A stretch of DNA of 10,641 nt from Rhodobacterales bacterium UBA7416 (GTDB lineage: Bacteria; Pseudomonadota; Alphaproteobacteria; Rhodobacterales; Rhodobacteraceae): assembly GCA_002469545.1 (NCBI GenBank), contig DKMK01000108.1, positions 1 through 10,641 on the forward strand, in the 5' to 3' direction. This document shows, piece by piece, positions 6,825-10,641 of the stretch (position 1 is the first letter of the stretch; each line of letters starts with the position of its first letter). The notes beneath the pieces are model-generated. The model made no database searches, had not been told where the DNA came from, and saw only the letters and a program-made list of their open reading frames with translations. Both the position numbers and the translations under genes were made by a program.

Positions 6825-6848
6825 ATCACAAGCTTAGTCTTGTGATAT
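6823..6848 (-). promoter_or_regulatory. Perfect 10-bp hairpin over the trmFO stop and methyltransferase start
   Basis: ATATCACAAG (6823-6832) and CTTGTGATAT (6839-6848) are exact reverse complements with a six-base loop (6833-6838). In the leftward mRNA the trmFO stop codon TAA lies in the loop and its edge (6836-6834), and the A and U of the methyltransferase AUG (6824-6823) form the last pairs of the 3' arm. No T-run follows, so it is not a terminator. The likely role is translational coupling: ribosomes finishing trmFO would melt the stem and expose a start that has no ribosome-binding site. The structure is seen; the role is inferred. Confidence 0.6.
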
Positions 6849-8183
6849 CCAATCTGTCCAGTCCGCTTTGGCGCGATCTGTATATGCTTTATAGCGGTCT
6901 TTACGATTGCGACGACCACCTTTGACATTATCGACTGGAGGAAACAGGCCAAAGTTCACGTTCATGGGTTGAAACGTTTTTGCATCAGCCCCACCAGTGA
7001 TGTGGCTGATGAGTGCGCCCATTGCCGTAGTATTCGGCGGGCTTACTCGATCTTGCCCCAAATGTTCAGCAATAGCCAATCGGCCAGCCAACAATCCCAT
7101 AGCGGCACTTTCCACATATCCTTCAACACCAGTTATCTGACCTGCAAAGCGTATTTCTGGTCTAGATTTTAGGCGCATTTGGTCATCCAGCAACAACGGG
7201 GAATTAATGAAAGTATTGCGGTGAATCCCACCTAACCGTGCAAATTGCGCATTTTCCAAACCTGGGATCATTGACAAAACACGTGCTTGCTCGCCGTATT
7301 TCATTTTGGTTTGAAATCCAACTATGTTGAACAATGTTCCCAATGCATTATCACGACGCAATTGAACGACGGCATGCGCCTTAATATCTGGTTGATGTGG
7401 GTTCGTTAAGCCAACTGGCTTCATTGGCCCCCAGCGAAGCGTTTCACGACCACGTTCGGCCATAACTTCGATGGGCAAACAACCTTCAAAATATGGCGTA
7501 TCTTTTTCCCAATCTTTGAACTCTGTTTTTTCGGCCGCCAAAAGAGCATCAATAAAGCGATTATAAGTTTCTTCATCCATCGGACAGTTAAGGTATGCCG
7601 TGCGCTCTTCTTCGGTATCACCTTTATCGTAACGTGACTGCATCCACGCTTTGCTCATATCTATACTTTCAACATGAACAATCGGTGCAATTGCATCAAA
7701 AAATGCCAACGCATCCTGATCAGTACGCGCCAAGATATCATCAGCCATCGATTTGGACGTTAACGGCCCTGTTGCAATAATGGTTTGCCCCCAATTCTCT
7801 GGTGGCAGACCACTTATCTCACCGCGTTCAACCGTAATCAAATCATGTGACAATATTTTTTTTGTAACTGCAGTGGAAAACGCATCGCGATCAACAGCTA
7901 ACGCGGAACCTGCGGGCAGTGCGTGTTCATCTCCCATCGCCATAATAATAGAGTTCGCAGCCCGCATTTCCCAATGCAGCAAACCAACAGCGTTGGCCTC
8001 ATCATCGTCTGAACGGAACGAATTCGAACAAACCATTTCAGCAAGATCATGCGTCTGATGTGCAAATGTTTCAACAGTTGGTCGCATTTCATGCAGAACT
8101 ACTGGAATACCTGCATTGGCAATTTGCCATGCAGCCTCTGAGCCGGCCATACCGCCGCCAATGATGTGAATAGGTTTTGTCAT
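6834..8183 (-). CDS. trmFO: Methylenetetrahydrofolate-tRNA (uracil-5-)-methyltransferase TrmFO
   Basis: TrmFO makes 5-methyluridine at position 54 in the T-loop of tRNA using 5,10-methylenetetrahydrofolate and FADH2, unlike SAM-dependent TrmA. The 449-residue protein begins with the FAD-binding motif IIGGGMAGSEAAWQIA (7-22). CSNSFRSD (52-59) holds C52, the counterpart of the first functional cysteine in the Bacillus enzyme, and FEGCLPIE holds C235, the counterpart of the second. RWGPMKPVGL and the late VEGYVESAAMGLLAGRLA segment (FAD/NAD domain) are typical. Length and both ends are normal. The ATG at 8183 has no ribosome-binding site; the next Met (12) lies inside the FAD motif, so no later start is possible. 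Only 27 bases separate the ATG from the T-tract of the gyrA terminator, so its promoter must be very close or it relies on read-through. The protein ends nine bases before the methyltransferase. Confidence 0.96.
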   Translation of the reverse strand: MTKPIHIIGGGMAGSEAAWQIANAGIPVVLHEMRPTVETFAHQTHDLAEMVCSNSFRSDDDEANAVGLLHWEMRAANSIIMAMGDEHALPAGSALAVDRDAFSTAVTKKILSHDLITVERGEISGLPPENWGQTIIATGPLTSKSMADDILARTDQDALAFFDAIAPIVHVESIDMSKAWMQSRYDKGDTEEERTAYLNCPMDEETYNRFIDALLAAEKTEFKDWEKDTPYFEGCLPIEVMAERGRETLRWGPMKPVGLTNPHQPDIKAHAVVQLRRDNALGTLFNIVGFQTKMKYGEQARVLSMIPGLENAQFARLGGIHRNTFINSPLLLDDQMRLKSRPEIRFAGQITGVEGYVESAAMGLLAGRLAIAEHLGQDRVSPPNTTAMGALISHITGGADAKTFQPMNVNFGLFPPVDNVKGGRRNRKDRYKAYTDRAKADWTDWISQD

Positions 8184-8210
8184 ACGCGCGGTTTACGCGG
8201 GGATTACACA

Positions 8211-8239
8211 AAAGAAAAGGGCCAGCGTATTGCCAGCCC
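8211..8239 (-). terminator. Rho-independent terminator after gyrA
   Basis: On the minus strand GGGCTGGC (8239-8232) pairs with GCTGGCCC (8226-8219) over a five-base loop. The stem has eight pairs, two of them adjacent G-U/U-G wobbles. The tract TTTTCTTT (8218-8211) follows. Read on the plus strand the wobbles become two mismatches and there is no T-run, so it acts leftward only. It lies 29 bases after the gyrA stop, the expected place for gyrA transcript ends. Confidence 0.85.
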
Positions 8240-8268
8240 TATGATTTGTTAAAGGAGAAAAAGCGAGA

Positions 8269-10641
8269 CTATTCTTCTACTGCTTCGTCCACACCGTCCT
8301 CGGCGTCACTTTCATCATCACTGTCCGCAATGTAAGCAACGGAAACAACACTTTCACCTTTTTTGGTATTAAATACAGTCACACCAGACGAGGATCGGCC
8401 TTGAATTGAAATACCCGCCACTGGACAACGAATGGATTGCCCAGTTGATGTGGCCAACATAATTTGATCTTCTTCTGCCACGGTGAATGCCGCGATAATT
8501 GTATCATCACGTCGATCAAGATTAGCAGCAGCAACACCTTGACCACCACGACCAGACACACGGTACTCATGTGCAGACGAACGTTTACCAAACCCGCCTG
8601 TGGTAACTGTCAAAATCCAATCTTCCAACGCTGCCAATTCATCAAAACGTTCTTGGCTGATATCGGTTTCAGGTGTTTCGCCATCGTTCAACGCACGGCG
8701 CATCTTAAAGAATGCAGTGCGTTCCTCAGAACCTGCATCAACGTGTCTGATTACTGCTAATGAAACTACACTATCATTTGCAGCCAGCCTAATGCCGCGA
8801 ACACCTGTTGAATCACGCCCTTTAAAGACACGTACATCCGTCGTTGGGAATCGAATTGCCTTACCCATTGCTGTCGTCAAAAGGAAATCATCGTCTTCTG
8901 TCGCGATGCGAACATTCACGATTGATACGCCTTCGGGCAATTTCATTGCGATCTTACCGTTAGATTTCACATTCGTAAAATCTGACAACGCATTTCGACG
9001 AACATCACCAGCATCGGTCGCAAATACGATTTGCAAATCCCCCCATTCTTCGTCCGGCGCATCAATCGGCATCAACGCCGCAATCGAAACACCCGGATCG
9101 ATTGGTAGAATATTAACAATTGCCTTACCTTTGGCATTGCGCCCACCTAATGGAAGACGCCAAGTTTTCAACTTGTAAACCATACCGTCGTTCGTAAAGA
9201 ATAACAGTGCTGTGTGCGTATTCGCGACAAACATGTTCGTAACGAAATCTTCGTCCTTCGTCGACATGCCCTGAATACCTTTGCCACCGCGTTTTTGCTC
9301 GCGAAATTCGGCCAAGTTTGTACGCTTAATATAGCCAGAATTGGTAATGGTGACGACCATATCTTCTTTTTCAATCAGATCCTCGTCATCCATATCACCC
9401 GCCCAATCGATGATTTCAGTGCGGCGCGGAACTGCAAATTTCTCTCTAACTTCTTTTAATTCATCCGTGATGATCGCCATAATACGTTCGCGAGAACGTA
9501 AGATATCAAGGTAATCTTGGATTTTACCAGCCAAATCTTCTAACTCGTCGGTCACTTCTTTGACGCCCATGGCAGTCAAACGTTGCAGACGTAATTCCAG
9601 AATTGCACGGGCTTGCGTTTCAGAAAGGTTATAAGTCTTGTCGTCGTTTAATGTATGGCTCGGGTCATCTATCAATGAAATATATTGTGCGATGTCAGCT
9701 GCTGGCCAACGGCGCGTCATTAACTTTTCACGTGCCTCTGCGGGATCAATAGAGCCTCTAATAGTGGCCACAATTTCATCAACGTTGGTAACAGCCACTG
9801 CCAAACCACACAAAATGTGGCTACGCTCGCGCGCTTTGTTCAATTCAAACGCCGTGCGACGTGCAACAACTTCTTCTCGGAAACCAACGAAATAGTTCAA
9901 GAATTTAAACAACGTAAGTTGTTCAGGCTTCCCACCATTAAGTGCCAACATGTTACACCCAAAAGATGTCTGCAGAGGCGTAAAGCGGAACAACTGGTTT
10001 AAAACAACTTCTGCCGTTGCATCTCGTTTCAGCTCAACAACAACCCGAACACCAACGCGATCAGATTCATCTTGAACATGCGAAATACCTTCGATCTTTT
10101 TATCACGGGCCAATTCCGCAATTTTTTCGATCATCGTAGCCTTATTTACCTGATACGGAATCTCATCGATCACGATTGCGTAACGATCTTTGCGTATCTC
10201 TTCGACCCGCGTTTTCGCACGGATAATAACAGAACCGCGGCCCTCGTTATATGCTTTAATAGCACCAGCACGACCCAATATCATACCACCAGTTGGGAAA
10301 TCTGGGGCAGGGACATATTCCATCAAATCGGAACTTGTCATGTCGGGGTTATCGATCAATGCCAATGTGGCATCAATAACTTCACCCAGATTATGTGGCG
10401 GAATATTGGTCGCCATACCAACGGCAATCCCACCAGCACCATTCACCAACATATTTGGATAACGCGCGGGCAAAACCGTTGGTTCAGTTTCCTTACCGTC
10501 ATAGTTATCTTGGAAATTGACAGTATTTTTATCAATATCCAACAACAAATACTCAGATGGTTTGTCCAAACGTGCCTCAGTGTAACGCATCGCAGCCGCG
10601 TTATCACCATCCATAGAACCAAAGTTTCCCTGACCGTCAAT
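8269..10641 (-). CDS. gyrA: DNA gyrase subunit A (5' end missing)
   Basis: GyrA is the DNA-cleaving subunit of gyrase (A2B2), which introduces negative supercoils using ATP bound by GyrB. The frame runs open to the window edge and gives 790 residues, starting IDGQGNFGSMDGDNAAAMRYTE. The catalytic tyrosine is the Tyr of MRYTE (codon 10584-10582). The quinolone-resistance region lies just upstream, outside the window. The GyrA box QKRGGKG (codons 9297-9277) in the C-terminal beta-pinwheel marks this as GyrA and not ParC. Further blades include GRGGQGV and end before an acidic tail of about 18 residues (8325-8272), as in E. coli GyrA where such a tail tunes DNA wrapping. A segment of about 42 residues (8748-8623) between pinwheel blades is longer than in E. 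coli; similar insertions are familiar in alphaproteobacteria. The stop TAG at 8271-8269 precedes a terminator. Confidence 0.98.
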   Translation of the reverse strand: MDGQGNFGSMDGDNAAAMRYTEARLDKPSEYLLLDIDKNTVNFQDNYDGKETEPTVLPARYPNMLVNGAGGIAVGMATNIPPHNLGEVIDATLALIDNPDMTSSDLMEYVPAPDFPTGGMILGRAGAIKAYNEGRGSVIIRAKTRVEEIRKDRYAIVIDEIPYQVNKATMIEKIAELARDKKIEGISHVQDESDRVGVRVVVELKRDATAEVVLNQLFRFTPLQTSFGCNMLALNGGKPEQLTLFKFLNYFVGFREEVVARRTAFELNKARERSHILCGLAVAVTNVDEIVATIRGSIDPAEAREKLMTRRWPAADIAQYISLIDDPSHTLNDDKTYNLSETQARAILELRLQRLTAMGVKEVTDELEDLAGKIQDYLDILRSRERIMAIITDELKEVREKFAVPRRTEIIDWAGDMDDEDLIEKEDMVVTITNSGYIKRTNLAEFREQKRGGKGIQGMSTKDEDFVTNMFVANTHTALLFFTNDGMVYKLKTWRLPLGGRNAKGKAIVNILPIDPGVSIAALMPIDAPDEEWGDLQIVFATDAGDVRRNALSDFTNVKSNGKIAMKLPEGVSIVNVRIATEDDDFLLTTAMGKAIRFPTTDVRVFKGRDSTGVRGIRLAANDSVVSLAVIRHVDAGSEERTAFFKMRRALNDGETPETDISQERFDELAALEDWILTVTTGGFGKRSSAHEYRVSGRGGQGVAAANLDRRDDTIIAAFTVAEEDQIMLATSTGQSIRCPVAGISIQGRSSSGVTVFNTKKGESVVSVAYIADSDDESDAEDGVDEAVEE

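Noticed and set aside
7753..8058. A 101-codon open frame on the plus strand opposite trmFO.
   Set aside because: It is antisense to the conserved N-terminal half of trmFO, with no ribosome-binding site or recognisable motif.
8600..9178. A 192-codon open frame on the plus strand opposite gyrA.
   Set aside because: It lies wholly antisense to a strongly conserved gyrA reading frame, has no recognisable domain and has a low-complexity Ser/Ala/Arg composition typical of shadow frames.
10570..10641. Looking for quinolone-resistance substitutions in gyrA.
   Set aside because: The resistance-determining residues lie upstream of the IDGQGNFGS segment and outside the window, so nothing can be said.
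1..10641. Search for a mobile element, CRISPR array, toxin-antitoxin pair or other accessory system.
   Set aside because: All coding space is accounted for by conserved housekeeping genes of similar composition; no terminal repeats, repeat-spacer pattern or integrase was seen.

Overview
The window is chromosomal housekeeping DNA from an alphaproteobacterium, most likely a Rhodobacterales (Roseobacter-type) organism with an AT-leaning genome. Two 60-base lines counted by hand gave 25 and 28 G+C. The assignment rests on the CtrA C-terminus at the left edge, on alphaproteobacterial sequence styles (RecG beginning MAGRPEILFPLF, a GyrA with an extra segment in its C-terminal domain, a short NifU/IscU-like protein with SPLCGS and KACALGQAS motifs), and on TrmFO, the folate-dependent tRNA methyltransferase. 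The genus cannot be given.

Layout. Bases 1-84 are the end of ctrA (+). A 65-base spacer holding a long imperfect palindrome leads to ligA (+, 150-2273), followed one base later by recG (+, 2275-4365). Their transcript appears to end at a strong terminator (4495-4519) that lies inside the last codons of the convergent Fe-S scaffold-like gene (-, 4492-4956). A 78-base divergent spacer separates that gene from hisI (+, 5035-5400). hisI converges on, and overlaps by 18 bases, gluQ (-, 5383-6210), the last gene of a leftward cluster trmFO - class I methyltransferase - gluQ (8183 down to 5383). Further upstream on the minus strand is gyrA (8269-10641, missing its 5' end), with its own terminator at 8211-8239.

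How the genes relate. ligA, recG and gyrA serve DNA replication, repair and topology. trmFO and gluQ both modify tRNA (m5U54 and glutamyl-queuosine 34), and the methyltransferase between them is tightly linked to both: a perfect 10-bp hairpin covers its start codon on the trmFO side, and an ATGA overlap joins it to gluQ. hisI is a single histidine-biosynthesis step and the NifU-like gene an unusual member of the Fe-S scaffold family.

I see no mobile element, CRISPR array, tRNA, rRNA, phage gene or defence system, and no gene-free stretch above 300 bases. I did not find a new multi-gene system. The observations worth following up are small: the start-codon hairpin between trmFO and the methyltransferase, the terminator that doubles as protein-coding sequence, the missing ligand residues in the Fe-S scaffold-like protein, and the palindrome in front of ligA.
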